Position numbers and translations under genes: made by a program | The notes under the pieces: model-generated | What the model was told of the DNA's origin: nothing | Seen by the model: the letters and a program-made list of their open reading frames with translations, nothing else | Databases searched by the model: none | NCBI GenBank assembly: GCA_022969175.1 | Contig: JALJPB010000039.1 | Span: 1-41,533 of the forward strand | Reading direction: 5' to 3' | Source: Colwellia sp. | GTDB taxonomy: Bacteria > Pseudomonadota > Gammaproteobacteria > Enterobacterales > Alteromonadaceae | DNA length: 41,533 bases | Shown: piece by piece, positions 25,028 through 34,615 of the stretch | Position numbering within the stretch: the first letter of the stretch is position 1 | Layout: each line of letters begins with the position of its first letter

Positions 25028-25702
25028 TTATTTTTTTGTTTTTGTTTTTTTATTCATTTTAGCTTTAAGTTTTGCTAATTCATCATCGATGCCTTCTTGG
25101 GCTTCGAGGTCAGCAATTTCATCCGCTAATGATTTTTTACCCATATCAAATGATTCAACTTGTCCTTCAAGATCATCAACTTTTCGTTCATATGAATCAA
25201 AACGACTAAGGGCATCATTAACGCGATCACTGTCAATTTTTTGTCTTATTTTCAACCGAGAACTTACCGTTTTTTCACGCATCACTATTGCTTTTTTACG
25301 TGCCTTAGCATCAACAAGTTTATCTTGTAATTGAGATATTTCCTCTTGAAGTTTTGCTATATGCTCATCTACATGTGCTAATTCATCAGTAAGTGCAGTG
25401 CTGCTTTCTGTACATTTACCTTTTTCAATCAATGCAGCTCTCGCTAAATCATCACGCCCTTTGCTTAAAGCTAATTCTGCTTTTTCTTGCCACTGTTGTG
25501 CATCGGCTTGGTAACGTGCGGCTTGGCGAGTAATTTCTTTTTTATCTGCCAATGTTTTTGCTGAAGTTGAACGTACTTCAACTAGCGTATCTTCCATTTC
25601 CTGAATGATCAGTCGAACCATTTTTTCAGGATCTTCCGCTTTATCTAATATGCTATTTATATTAGAGTTAATAATATCTGTAAACCTTGAAAAAACACCC
25701 AT
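25028..25702 (-). CDS. pspA: Phage shock protein A (PspA)
   Basis: 224-aa PspA/IM30 (ESCRT-III-like) protein. The N-terminal amphipathic helix MGVFSRFTDIINSNINSILD is followed by EDPEKMVRLIIQEMEDTL and a long coiled coil to about residue 190. It represses PspF when idle and polymerises on damaged inner membrane to keep the proton gradient. Its length is close to the E. coli protein (222 aa). It is first in pspABC, behind a candidate sigma-54 promoter and divergent from its activator gene pspF. Confidence 0.96.
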   Translation of the reverse strand: MGVFSRFTDIINSNINSILDKAEDPEKMVRLIIQEMEDTLVEVRSTSAKTLADKKEITRQAARYQADAQQWQEKAELALSKGRDDLARAALIEKGKCTESSTALTDELAHVDEHIAKLQEEISQLQDKLVDAKARKKAIVMREKTVSSRLKIRQKIDSDRVNDALSRFDSYERKVDDLEGQVESFDMGKKSLADEIADLEAQEGIDDELAKLKAKMNKKTKTKK

Positions 25703-25752
25703 AACAACTACCTCAGTTAACGTTTTAAATTTTAAATCTTGTTCTTATGTTA

Positions 25753-25769
25753 TTCATTATCCAAGCCAA
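25753..25769 (-). promoter_or_regulatory. Candidate sigma-54 promoter of pspABC
   Basis: On the minus strand TTGGC(TTG) at the -24 position is followed by TGAA at the -12 position, with 10 bases between the GG and GA steps. The -12 element should be GC, so it is imperfect. Its place, about 40-50 bases before pspA and downstream of a PspF site, fits. Confidence 0.4.
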
Positions 25770-25851
25770 GTTTATTTCCTATCATAACAGATTGTTTTAT
25801 TTGATTTTATTATTATTTCAGAAAAAACTTCAAAGTTAACGTTTAATGAAA

Positions 25852-25870
25852 TACACTATTTGTTAGTGAA
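25852..25870. promoter_or_regulatory. Probable PspF upstream activating sequence
   Basis: TACACTA (25852-25858) and TAGTGAA (25864-25870) form a near-palindrome with a five-base centre. It resembles the TAGTGTA-type half-sites bound by PspF in enterobacteria. It lies about 85 bases upstream of the pspA promoter and 25 bases before pspF, the position for both activation of pspA and autorepression of pspF. Confidence 0.5.
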
Positions 25871-25894
25871 ATAAACCAATTATTAGGTCAAGCA

Positions 25895-26989
25895 ATGTCA
25901 CGGTTTAATCAACAAGATAATCTAATTGGACAATCCAACAATTTTCTTGAGGTTTTAGAGCAAATATCTCAAATAGCCCCATTAAGTAAACCGGTATTAA
26001 TTATTGGTGAACGTGGAACAGGTAAAGAACTGGTTGCCGCACGACTACACTACTTGTCAAAACGTTGGGAGCAAAGTTATTTAAAACTCAATTGTGCCGC
26101 TTTAAATGAAAATTTATTAGAAACCGAGCTTTTTGGTTATGACAGTGGTGCGTTTACCGGCGCAAACAAAAAGCACGAAGGTCGATTTGAACGAGCACAC
26201 AACGGGACATTATTTTTAGATGAAATAGCGAATACTACCGGTCTAATACAAGAGAAACTTTTAAGAGTAGTAGAATATGGGGAGTTTGAACGTGTCGGTG
26301 GCTCTCGAACAATTAAAACAGATGTGCGATTAGTTGCAGCAACTAATGAAGATCTTCCCTCTCTTGCGGCGGCTGGCGAATTTAGAGCTGATTTACTCGA
26401 CAGATTAGCCTTTGATGTTATTACCCTACCGCCTTTAAGAGAACGTCCAGAAGATATTATGATCCTCGCTGAAACCTTCGCAATCAACATGGCACGAGAG
26501 CTTGAATTTGAGCTATTTAGTGGTTTTACTGAAAAAGCACGTAGAACTATGATGGATTATCATTGGCCTGGTAATATTCGAGAGCTTAAAAATGTCGTCG
26601 AACGTAGTGTTTATCGTTGTAACAATCCACATTTACCGGTACATGATCTTATTGTTGATCCCTTTGAGTCGCCCTATCGTCCAAAAGGAAGAATGAAAAC
26701 ACGAGACCGAATTAACGAAATAAAACCACCGATAACGACTCAAACAACGGCAGATACATCACAAAGTGATAACAACATAACAACGCCAGTTAACACCCCA
26801 GTTAAATTTCCTGTTTCGTTGAAAGAGTTATCACAAAACTATGAAATTGATTTAATTACTTCCGCATTGGCTAGTTGTCAGTTTAATCAGAAAAAAACAG
26901 CAGAAATACTTGAACTTACCTATCATCAACTTAGGGGTTACTTAAAAAAATACAATTTACTCGATGGTAATTTTAGTGAAGAGAGCTAA
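25895..26989 (+). CDS. pspF: PspF, sigma-54 activator of the phage shock response
   Basis: 364-aa bacterial enhancer-binding protein made of an AAA+ domain and HTH only, with no sensor domain, as in E. coli PspF (325 aa). Walker A GERGTGKE is at 38-45, GAFTGA at 85-90 (sigma-54 contact), and FLDEIA is the Walker B. The C-terminal Fis-like HTH ends in NQKKTAEILELTYHQLRGYLKKY. A linker of about 40 Thr/Pro/Asn-rich residues (roughly 270-310) makes it longer than the E. coli protein. It is divergent from pspA. The sap operon follows 10 bases later on the same strand. Confidence 0.95.
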   Translation: MSRFNQQDNLIGQSNNFLEVLEQISQIAPLSKPVLIIGERGTGKELVAARLHYLSKRWEQSYLKLNCAALNENLLETELFGYDSGAFTGANKKHEGRFERAHNGTLFLDEIANTTGLIQEKLLRVVEYGEFERVGGSRTIKTDVRLVAATNEDLPSLAAAGEFRADLLDRLAFDVITLPPLRERPEDIMILAETFAINMARELEFELFSGFTEKARRTMMDYHWPGNIRELKNVVERSVYRCNNPHLPVHDLIVDPFESPYRPKGRMKTRDRINEIKPPITTQTTADTSQSDNNITTPVNTPVKFPVSLKELSQNYEIDLITSALASCQFNQKKTAEILELTYHQLRGYLKKYNLLDGNFSEES

Positions 26990-26999
26990 GCCAATTAAC

Positions 27000-28622
27000 A
27001 TGATGACTTTACTTCGAAGGATAATGGTTACTTGCCTGTTTTTAGGGGGAGCGGCATGTAATCAAGACGATACTCTGACACTAAGCAGTAAAAGCATTGT
27101 TTATTGTGCTGAAGGCTCACCTGAGAGCTTTAATCCACAAATTATTACATCAGGTACTACAGTTGATGCCACTTCTAATCATTTATATAATAGATTAATC
27201 ACTTTTGACTCTAAAGATAATAGTATTAGTCCTTCGATAGCGAAATCATGGCATGAAACTCGTGATGGCAAAATGATCACCTTCTACCTCAGAAAAAACA
27301 TCGCATTTCATACTACACAATATTTTACCCCAACAAGAACGCTCACCGCTGACGATGTACTTTTTAGTTTTAATCGAATATTAGACAAAAATCATGAATT
27401 TCATGGGGTATCAGGTGGAAACTACCCTTTTTTTGAAAGCGTGCAACTTGGTTCTTTAATCAAAGAAATTGAAAAAATAAATGAATACACCGTTCGCTTT
27501 AAACTTTATCGACAAGACAGCTCTTTTTTAGCCAATTTAGCAACTGACTTTGCAGTTATTCTCTCAGAAGAATATGGCCAGCAATTGGCAAAAAACAATA
27601 CTCATCAACAAATTGACATCTCCCCCATCGGTACAGGGCCATTTAAACTTAAAGAATATCGAGTAGGATCATTTATTCGCTATTATCGCCATGATGATTA
27701 TTGGCAAGGAAAAGTAGCATTAGAGCAATTAGTTTTTGATATCACTCCCAGTAACACTGGACGATTAACTAAACTATTAACCAATGAATGTGATGTTTCA
27801 GCCTACCCAATAGCACATAAAAAAATAATGGAACACCCAAATTTAACTTTGGAAGCTGTGACCTCATTTAATGTCGCCTATTTAGGCTTTAATACTCAAA
27901 AAGCTCCTTTTGACAACAAAATAGTTCGCCAAGCAGTTTCTTACGCGATAAATAAGAAGTCAATCGTTGATACTATTTATTCAGGACGAGCAGAGGTTGC
28001 AAAATCACTGTTGCAAAAAGGTTCATGGGCCTATGACGATAGTGTTATCGATCAGGTTTACTCGGTTGATAAAGCGAAAGAGTTGCTAAAATTATCGGGC
28101 TTGGAAAATGGATTCGAAATGGATATATGGGCAATGAACATCCAAAGAGCCTATAACCCTAATGCTTTAACCATGGCTAAACTTATTCAAGCTGATTTAA
28201 AAGAAATAGGTATTAAAGTTAATATTATCAGTTATGAATGGGCAACTTTTTTACAACGTATTAAACAGGGTGAACATCAAAGTGTATTACTTGGCTGGAC
28301 AGCAGATCATCCAGATCCCGATAATTTCTTTACCTCACTATTAAGTTGTTCTTCTGTAAATTCAGGGAGTAATTCAACACTGTGGTGTAATAAAGCCTTT
28401 GATAATTTATTGCTAAAGTCATTGGAAACAACCAATATTAAACTTAGAAAAGAATATTACTCTCAAGCACTAGCGATCATTGCTCAAGAAATCCCTTTAT
28501 TACCATTAGCCCATTCAAAACGTTATCAAGCTAGGGCTAATAATGTCAAAGGAGATATTATGTCTTCTTTTGGTGGTATAAATTTTTTAACGGTTTACAA
28601 AAGTGAAGTAGGTAAAGAATAG
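27000..28622 (+). CDS. sapA: SapA-like peptide ABC transporter substrate-binding lipoprotein
   Basis: 540-aa SBP_bac_5 family protein, E. coli SapA being 547 aa. The N-terminus has RR, a hydrophobic core and lipobox GAAC, so it is probably lipid-anchored. It continues with IVYCAEGSPESFNPQI, typical of SapA/DppA-type solute-binding proteins, and a C-terminal ILGWTADHPDPDNFF-type segment. In enterobacteria Sap imports or binds peptides and is linked to antimicrobial peptide resistance. The frame is open from 26964, but the double ATG at 27000/27003 gives the best signal peptide; an ATG at 27024 has a better ribosome site but too short a signal. First of five sap genes. Confidence 0.85.
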   Translation: MMTLLRRIMVTCLFLGGAACNQDDTLTLSSKSIVYCAEGSPESFNPQIITSGTTVDATSNHLYNRLITFDSKDNSISPSIAKSWHETRDGKMITFYLRKNIAFHTTQYFTPTRTLTADDVLFSFNRILDKNHEFHGVSGGNYPFFESVQLGSLIKEIEKINEYTVRFKLYRQDSSFLANLATDFAVILSEEYGQQLAKNNTHQQIDISPIGTGPFKLKEYRVGSFIRYYRHDDYWQGKVALEQLVFDITPSNTGRLTKLLTNECDVSAYPIAHKKIMEHPNLTLEAVTSFNVAYLGFNTQKAPFDNKIVRQAVSYAINKKSIVDTIYSGRAEVAKSLLQKGSWAYDDSVIDQVYSVDKAKELLKLSGLENGFEMDIWAMNIQRAYNPNALTMAKLIQADLKEIGIKVNIISYEWATFLQRIKQGEHQSVLLGWTADHPDPDNFFTSLLSCSSVNSGSNSTLWCNKAFDNLLLKSLETTNIKLRKEYYSQALAIIAQEIPLLPLAHSKRYQARANNVKGDIMSSFGGINFLTVYKSEVGKE

Positions 28623-28623
28623 C

Positions 28624-29649
28624 ATGTTAATTTTCACCCTTAGGCGATTAAATTTATTTTTCTTTACCATGTTATTACTGACGTTATTATCATTTAGTTT
28701 AAGTTTTTTATTCCCCGGTAATGCATTATTAAATGTATCAGGACAAATCAATGCCTCTCCAGAACAAATACTACTACTGTCAGAATCGTACAAAACAGAA
28801 AGTTCAATATTCGCCCAGTACATTTCTTACTTAAAGCACATCCTAAGTGGCGATTTAGGTATATCGATGTCAAGTCAAACTCCTATTAGCGTTGAAATAG
28901 CCGATTTACTTCCTGCAACAATAGAGCTCAGTATGGTTGCACTCTTATTAGCCATGGCTATCGGAATTCCATTAGGTTTTATTGCCGCAATAAAACACAA
29001 CAAACCTGCAGATAATATTATTTTATCAATAGCAATGATTGGTTATTCGATCCCTGTTTTTTGGTTAGGCTTATTAGCGATATTGATTTTTTCTATTACT
29101 TTGCCTTGGTTACCTTCAGCAGGTCAAATTAGTTTGTTGTTTGAGATTAAACATGTCACGGGCATTCAGTTAATAGATATTTTATTAAGTGACAACGCAT
29201 ATAAATGGCAAGCATTCCAAAATGCCAGTGCCCATATAATTCTACCCGCTTGTGTTATCGCAGTGGCTCCAGGTACAATATTTATACGTCTGGCGAGATC
29301 TTCCATGTTAGAAGTTTTAGAGACAAGTTACATTAGAGCAGCCAGCGCCAAGGGATTAACGTTCAATCAAATTATTTTTCACCATGCAATCCGTAATTCA
29401 TTGGTGAAAATTATTCGACATGTTGGTTTACAATTTGCCAACTTAATAACACTTGCGATGATCACTGAAGTTATTTTTAGCTGGCCTGGCATTGGTCGTT
29501 GGTTAATAGACAGTATCTATCAACGAGATTACACCGCAATTCAGAGTGGACTATTAGTGCTATCTTGCTTTATATTTATAATTCATATACTTACTGATTT
29601 TGTTTATGCTGCGCTGAACCCTATGGCTAGGGATAACAAACATGCTTAG
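28624..29649 (+). CDS. sapB: SapB peptide ABC transporter permease
   Basis: 341-aa binding-protein-dependent permease. Six hydrophobic segments are visible, the first at about residues 9-29, with a periplasmic loop after it. The EAA-type cytoplasmic loop (YIRAASAKGLTFNQIIFHHAIRNSL) near residue 240 contacts the ATPase. It starts one base after the sapA stop. It pairs with SapC to form the channel. Confidence 0.9.
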   Translation: MLIFTLRRLNLFFFTMLLLTLLSFSLSFLFPGNALLNVSGQINASPEQILLLSESYKTESSIFAQYISYLKHILSGDLGISMSSQTPISVEIADLLPATIELSMVALLLAMAIGIPLGFIAAIKHNKPADNIILSIAMIGYSIPVFWLGLLAILIFSITLPWLPSAGQISLLFEIKHVTGIQLIDILLSDNAYKWQAFQNASAHIILPACVIAVAPGTIFIRLARSSMLEVLETSYIRAASAKGLTFNQIIFHHAIRNSLVKIIRHVGLQFANLITLAMITEVIFSWPGIGRWLIDSIYQRDYTAIQSGLLVLSCFIFIIHILTDFVYAALNPMARDNKHA

Positions 29650-29696
29650 CGTTCCAATTCAAATGAGAATTTTATCGGTCAACAGAGACGTTCATC

Positions 29697-30590
29697 ATGG
29701 CTCGTGAAAAAATATATCAAGAAGAGGAATTCCCTTCGCCATTTTTGCAATTATGGCAAATATTTCGTCAAACACCTGTTGCTATGGTCGGTTTGGGTTG
29801 CTCAATATTTTTGATTGTCCTCGCTGTTTTCTCACCTATTCTAACGCCCCATTCAGCCATTGAAAGTAACCTTGATATGTTACTTCTACCTCCTTCATGG
29901 GACCCGAGCGGCAATATTACTTTTTTATTAGGTACTGACGATCTTGGTCGTGACATGTTATCTAGATTAATGAGTGGCGCCTCACTCACTTTTGGTTTAA
30001 GTTTTGTTGTGGTCGTAATATCTTTAGTCATCGGCGTGTTAATAGGCTCACTTTCAGCACTAACTTCAGGAATTAAAGCGAGCTTTCTCAATCACTTTTT
30101 AGATGTGGTTTTATCAATACCATCACTGTTACTGGCAATAATTATTGTTGCTATTTTAGGCCCCGGATTGAGTAATACTTTATGGGCAATTGTTATGGTA
30201 CTTATTCCACAATTTGTCCACATCACTCGAAATGCGGTTAAAGAAGAGTTTGTTAAAGATTATGTACTAGCTTCTCGTCTAGACGGCGCCAGTTCATTAA
30301 GAATATTAAGGTATTCTGTTTTTCCAAATATTGTAGAAAAAATTATCAGCCAAGCAACTCTTGCTCAATCAGCAGCAATTCTAGATATTGCTGCGTTAGG
30401 ATTTTTAGGCCTAGGGGCCCCTATTCCTTTACCTGAATGGGGGGCGATGCTTAAAAGCGGTATTGATTTATTTTATATTGCACCGTGGGCGGTATATTTA
30501 CCTGGTTTAGCTATTTTGTTCTCCGTTGTGGCAACTAATTTGGTCGGTGAAGGCATTCGTCACTCTCTTAAATTGCACAAGGAAAGTTAA
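29697..30590 (+). CDS. sapC: SapC peptide ABC transporter permease
   Basis: 297-aa permease, E. coli SapC being 296 aa. N-terminal helix at about 28-50, then LLGTDDLGRDMLSRLMSGAS, typical of DppC/OppC-type permeases, and the EAA loop DYVLASRLDGASSLRILRYSV near 190. The ATG at 29697 is the only good in-frame start; the ribosome binding site (AGAGACG) is weak. It lies 47 bases after sapB and overlaps the sapD start by one base (TAATG). Confidence 0.92.
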   Translation: MAREKIYQEEEFPSPFLQLWQIFRQTPVAMVGLGCSIFLIVLAVFSPILTPHSAIESNLDMLLLPPSWDPSGNITFLLGTDDLGRDMLSRLMSGASLTFGLSFVVVVISLVIGVLIGSLSALTSGIKASFLNHFLDVVLSIPSLLLAIIIVAILGPGLSNTLWAIVMVLIPQFVHITRNAVKEEFVKDYVLASRLDGASSLRILRYSVFPNIVEKIISQATLAQSAAILDIAALGFLGLGAPIPLPEWGAMLKSGIDLFYIAPWAVYLPGLAILFSVVATNLVGEGIRHSLKLHKES

Positions 30591-31579
30591 TGAACTTACT
30601 TGATATTAGAAATCTCTCAATTGAGCTAGTGACAGGAAGTGAGCCTATATTAGCGGTAGATCGTGTCAGTTTAACAATGAAGGAAGGCGAAGTTCGCGGT
30701 TTAGTCGGCGAATCTGGCTCAGGTAAATCGCTACTTGCGCAAGCAATTATTGGTGTTTTAGACGATAAATGGAAAGTTCATGCTGACAGATTTCATTGGC
30801 GAGGCCAAGACCTGTTAAGGCTGACACCTGAAGAACGTAAAAAAGTTATCACTAAAGATGTTGCCATGATATTTCAAGAGCCTATGGCCTGCTTAGACCC
30901 TACAACGACAATAGGTAGCCAACTAGAGGAAGCTATTGATGAGCAACTATTATCTGGAAACTTTTGGCAAAGACGTAAACAACGTAAAAAATCTATAATT
31001 AGATTGCTTCATAAAGTAGGAATTAAAAAGCATATTGAATGTATAAACAGCTACCCGCATCAATTAACTGAAGCGTTATGTCAGCGAATCATGATTGCCA
31101 TAGCACTGGCAAAAAAGCCGCTATTGCTTATTGCTGATGAGCCAACAGCAGCGATGGAGAGTACCAATCAAGGGCAAATATTTAGACTGTTATCAAGCCT
31201 TAATCAACTTAAAAACATGTCGATATTGTTGATCAGTCATGATTTAGAAAATATCACCCACTGGACAAACACAATTACAGTAATGTATAGCGGACAATTT
31301 GTCGAAGCAGGAACAACGAGTCAAATATTTAACCAGCCATATCACCCTTATACTAAGGCACTTATAGACTGTAGTCCTAAAGCGAATATACATTTGCCAA
31401 CAAAATCTAGACTGATGACTTTACCAGGCAGTATTCCTATTTTACAACACTTACCTATTGGTTGTCGTTTAGGGCCTCGCTGCCCAAGAGCACAACAAGA
31501 GTGCGTACAAGCACCAAAAGTCACTAACCATCATGGACATCAAGTCAGTTGTCACTTTTCATTAAAAGGCAGCAAATAG
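30590..31579 (+). CDS. sapD: SapD ABC transporter ATP-binding protein
   Basis: 329-aa ATPase (E. coli 330 aa). Walker A is GESGSGKS near residues 40-47, the Q-loop lies in MIFQEPMACLDP, and Walker B is LLIADEPTAAME. The signature motif is LTEALCQR instead of LSGGQ; E. coli SapD has a similarly altered LTEGECQ, so this is a family trait. The C-terminal oligopeptide-transporter Cys cluster (CRLGPRCPRAQQEC) could bind an iron-sulfur centre. SapD also supports Trk potassium uptake in E. coli. Confidence 0.93.
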   Translation: MNLLDIRNLSIELVTGSEPILAVDRVSLTMKEGEVRGLVGESGSGKSLLAQAIIGVLDDKWKVHADRFHWRGQDLLRLTPEERKKVITKDVAMIFQEPMACLDPTTTIGSQLEEAIDEQLLSGNFWQRRKQRKKSIIRLLHKVGIKKHIECINSYPHQLTEALCQRIMIAIALAKKPLLLIADEPTAAMESTNQGQIFRLLSSLNQLKNMSILLISHDLENITHWTNTITVMYSGQFVEAGTTSQIFNQPYHPYTKALIDCSPKANIHLPTKSRLMTLPGSIPILQHLPIGCRLGPRCPRAQQECVQAPKVTNHHGHQVSCHFSLKGSK

Positions 31580-31580
31580 T

Positions 31581-32363
31581 ATGACCACATTATTAGAAGT
31601 TTATGACTTAAGTAAATCATACAAACTCAAAGGACATTGGTATAACCGCAAAGTTAATAATGCACTAGAGCCTTTATCCTTTGTTCTTCAAGCGCATAAA
31701 ACCTTGGCAATTGTTGGTGAAGTAGGCTCTGGAAAATCAACACTCGCTAAATTACTTGTGGGTGCTGAAAAGCCAAGTACGGGTAAAATAAAGCTCAATG
31801 GCCAAACATTGGAAGCAGGTAATTTTAAACAGAGGTGTCAGCATATAAGAATGATATTTCAAGATTCTGGCACGACATTAAATCCAAGTTTAACGATACA
31901 AAAATTACTCGATGAACCTTTAAAGTTAAACACTGATTTAAATGAGCAAGAGCGTATTCACTTAATTCGAAATACACTTCAAAAAGTTGGTTTGTTGGCT
32001 GATCATATGAACTTTTATCCTCATATGTTTTCTGGTGGACAAAAGCAGCGTATATCTCTTGCTAGAGCCATAATTCTTCAACCTCAGGTAATCATCCTTG
32101 ATGAAGCATTAGCGTCATTAGATCCCTCCCTACGCTCTCAAATGATTAATCTTTTACTCGACCTACAGCAACAAATGGGATTAGCATTTATTTTGATATC
32201 TCATAACCTAGGAATAGTTAAACACTTTAGTGACGATATGATGGTTTTGTCCGGTGGAAAAGTTGTCGAATATGGTAAAACTCATGAGTTAATTAAAAAT
32301 CCAAAACATAAATACACCCAGAAATTGCTGATGGCGCAGAATTTTCAATTACTTTCTAAGTAA
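31581..32363 (+). CDS. sapF: SapF ABC transporter ATP-binding protein
   Basis: 260-aa second ATPase of the Sap system (E. coli 268 aa). Walker A is GEVGSGKST at about 47-55, the Q-loop lies in MIFQDSGTTLNP, the signature is FSGGQKQR near 155, and Walker B VIILDEALASLD follows. SapF has a canonical signature while its partner SapD does not, so one ATP site of the pair would be degenerate. One base separates it from sapD. Last gene of the operon; a strong terminator follows. Confidence 0.93.
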   Translation: MTTLLEVYDLSKSYKLKGHWYNRKVNNALEPLSFVLQAHKTLAIVGEVGSGKSTLAKLLVGAEKPSTGKIKLNGQTLEAGNFKQRCQHIRMIFQDSGTTLNPSLTIQKLLDEPLKLNTDLNEQERIHLIRNTLQKVGLLADHMNFYPHMFSGGQKQRISLARAIILQPQVIILDEALASLDPSLRSQMINLLLDLQQQMGLAFILISHNLGIVKHFSDDMMVLSGGKVVEYGKTHELIKNPKHKYTQKLLMAQNFQLLSK

Positions 32364-32410
32364 CCAATTTTTCTAATCACACCTCGCCTACCATCATTTT
32401 AATTAAGTAC

Positions 32411-32438
32411 AAAAAAGGCTGCAACTGCAGCCTTTTTT
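32411..32438. terminator. Bidirectional terminator between sapF and ppiD
   Basis: GGCTGC pairs with GCAGCC around AACT, extended by A6/T6 on each side, so T-tracts lie on both strands. It ends sapABCDF (plus) and ppiD (minus), whose stops are 48 and 20 bases away. Confidence 0.9.
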
Positions 32439-32457
32439 AATACTATAAATATGCTTC

Positions 32458-34371
32458 TTAGTAAGCAGTAACAGTTTCATTAATTGCACTACGTGTAATT
32501 TTAGCACCCACTCTCAATGCACCGATATAACTACTGTACGCAGATTGAGCTAATTGTGACACTTGTTGATTAGTAATGTTTGGATTAACTGCTTCAGTGC
32601 TATCAGCAGCAACAATCGCTTGAACTTCTAATAAGACTAAATCGCCGTTTGCTAATGTTACAGTTGAAGCTGAAATATTACCTTCGCTAGGGTGAGGTAA
32701 AACAAAGGCTTCTTTAGCAACACTCTGCTGTACATCACTACCAAAACGCCCAACAGCTGGTTTAACAACAAAGCTTGAATTTACTGCACTTAATGCTGCT
32801 GTAATATCTGTACCGGCTGTAAATTGACTCAATAAATCTTCTGCTGTATTTAACGCTTTCGCTGTTGCTTTGTCTGCGAGCAATACAGTTTTGATTTGTT
32901 CATTTACTTCAGCTAACGGTTTAACTTCTGCTGGTTGATGCTCATTTAAACGAATAACAATAGCTAAGCTGTCGTTTACTTCAATCACATCTGAATTAAC
33001 ATTATCGTTAAGGACTAACGCTGAAAATACAGCATCAACCACCTGAGGGTTATTAAATGGTAAAGTATTTCCATTGCGAGATAGCCAATCAGATGTTTGC
33101 ACTGAAATATTTACCGCTTGAGCAGCATCATCTAAGCTATCAGGAAACTCAAAGCTAATTTGAGCCATTTCCTGTTGTAATTCAAAATACCTATCTTGTG
33201 CTTTTTCATTACTCACTTTGTCTTTAAGTTCATCACGAATATCAACTAAAGCTTTAGTTTGTTCTGCTTTTAAATCAGTTAGTTTAATAATATGAAAACC
33301 AAATTCCGATTTTACAATTTCACTAACCGAACCAACGCCAGTTAAAGCGAATGCACTTTCATCAAATGCAGGCTCCATAACACCAGATTCAATCCAATCT
33401 AAATCACCACCATTTTCACCGCTAAAAGTATCGGTTGAAAGTTCTTTCGCTAATAAAGCGAAGTCTTCACCTTTATTGATACGCTGCAAAATTGCTTGTA
33501 TTGAAGCTTTAGCAGCAGACTCATCATCACCGAACTCAATTAATATATGAGAAACACGACGCTGTTCATCTTGACGGTAATTATCAATATTATCTTGGTA
33601 GTATGTTTCAAGGTCAGCATCAGAAACCTCAATGCCCTTGGCAATCTCATTAACATCTAGAATAAGGTAATCTACTTTTACCTGTTCTTTATTCTCAAAG
33701 CGAGTTTGGTTGGCTAAATAATAACTATTGATTTCTTCATCACTAACTTCACTACTTGCTTTAAATTGCTCAGCTGAAATAGTAGCAAAACGAATATCAC
33801 GTTTTTGATTTTGTAAGCTATTAAACAATTCTTCTTGGTAAGGTAAGTTAAATTCACTACCAACTAGGCCCTGGCTTAATTGACGACGTGTCATTTCTAC
33901 ACGTAAATAATCTCTAAAGTCTGAAGACTGAAAAAAACCAGCTTGATTAATAATCGCTAAATAACGATTATTGTCAAATACTCCGTCAACTTGGAATTCC
34001 GACATTTCACGAATGACTGTTTTTAAACGCTCATCAGAGATTCTAATGGCAAGATCAGATGTACTTTGATCAATCAAGGTTTCGTTAATTAAATTATCTA
34101 ATACACCATTACGAAAGTTCGCCATGTAAGCACTATCAGCAGATAATGTTTCAAACATTTGGCCAAATTGTTGTTCCATACGACCACGTTGATTTTGATA
34201 AGCTTTATCAAATGCATTTTTTGTAATTTTTTGGCCATTTACCTCTGCCACTGAAGTATCAACAGAATTGGAATAACTACCAATACCTGCAACAGCAAAA
34301 GTTAAAATGACTAAACCAAGAATGGACTTAGCAATACCACCTTGCGATTTTTCCCGGATTTGTTCTAACAT
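32458..34371 (-). CDS. ppiD: Periplasmic chaperone PpiD, membrane-anchored parvulin
   Basis: 637-aa SurA-like chaperone (E. coli 623 aa). N-terminal cytosolic tail MLEQIREKSQGGIAK, a membrane anchor at about residues 15-33, then a SurA_N-type helical region (VNGQKITKNAFDKAYQNQ). The parvulin domain has RRVSHILIEF, GGDLDWIESGVMEPAFD and FGFHIIKL at about 265-355, followed by a long C-terminal helical part. PpiD sits near the Sec translocon exit and helps outer membrane and exported proteins fold. It is last in the tig-to-ppiD block, about 240 bases behind hupB, and has its own promoter space (34372-34556). Confidence 0.93.
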   Translation of the reverse strand: MLEQIREKSQGGIAKSILGLVILTFAVAGIGSYSNSVDTSVAEVNGQKITKNAFDKAYQNQRGRMEQQFGQMFETLSADSAYMANFRNGVLDNLINETLIDQSTSDLAIRISDERLKTVIREMSEFQVDGVFDNNRYLAIINQAGFFQSSDFRDYLRVEMTRRQLSQGLVGSEFNLPYQEELFNSLQNQKRDIRFATISAEQFKASSEVSDEEINSYYLANQTRFENKEQVKVDYLILDVNEIAKGIEVSDADLETYYQDNIDNYRQDEQRRVSHILIEFGDDESAAKASIQAILQRINKGEDFALLAKELSTDTFSGENGGDLDWIESGVMEPAFDESAFALTGVGSVSEIVKSEFGFHIIKLTDLKAEQTKALVDIRDELKDKVSNEKAQDRYFELQQEMAQISFEFPDSLDDAAQAVNISVQTSDWLSRNGNTLPFNNPQVVDAVFSALVLNDNVNSDVIEVNDSLAIVIRLNEHQPAEVKPLAEVNEQIKTVLLADKATAKALNTAEDLLSQFTAGTDITAALSAVNSSFVVKPAVGRFGSDVQQSVAKEAFVLPHPSEGNISASTVTLANGDLVLLEVQAIVAADSTEAVNPNITNQQVSQLAQSAYSSYIGALRVGAKITRSAINETVTAY

Positions 34372-34556
34372 CTTTGTCTCTTTATTTAATCAGGGAGATC
34401 CCTGCCATTATTTGTTCGCGATTTTATCAGATGCAGCGCATCCCTTGAAGTCGAAAAAGACGATAAATGCAAATTAATTTAATATTTAATTTTCAAACAG
34501 TAATTCATAGAAGTTAATTAATTTTATTTACTATAAAATCAATAACTATCAGATAC

Positions 34557-34578
34557 AAAAAAACCACCCTAAGGTGGT
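34557..34578 (-). terminator. Rho-independent terminator of hupB
   Basis: ACCACC (34563-34568) pairs with GGTGGT (34573-34578) around CTAA. On the minus strand the stem is followed by a run of seven T. It lies 38 bases past the hupB stop. Confidence 0.85.
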
Positions 34579-34615
34579 CTTTTTCATCGCTATAACTAAC
34601 GTAAATTAATAAAAA

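Noticed and set aside
30590..31579. Altered ABC signature in SapD as a broken ATPase
   Set aside because: E. coli SapD has a similarly altered signature, so it is a family trait.
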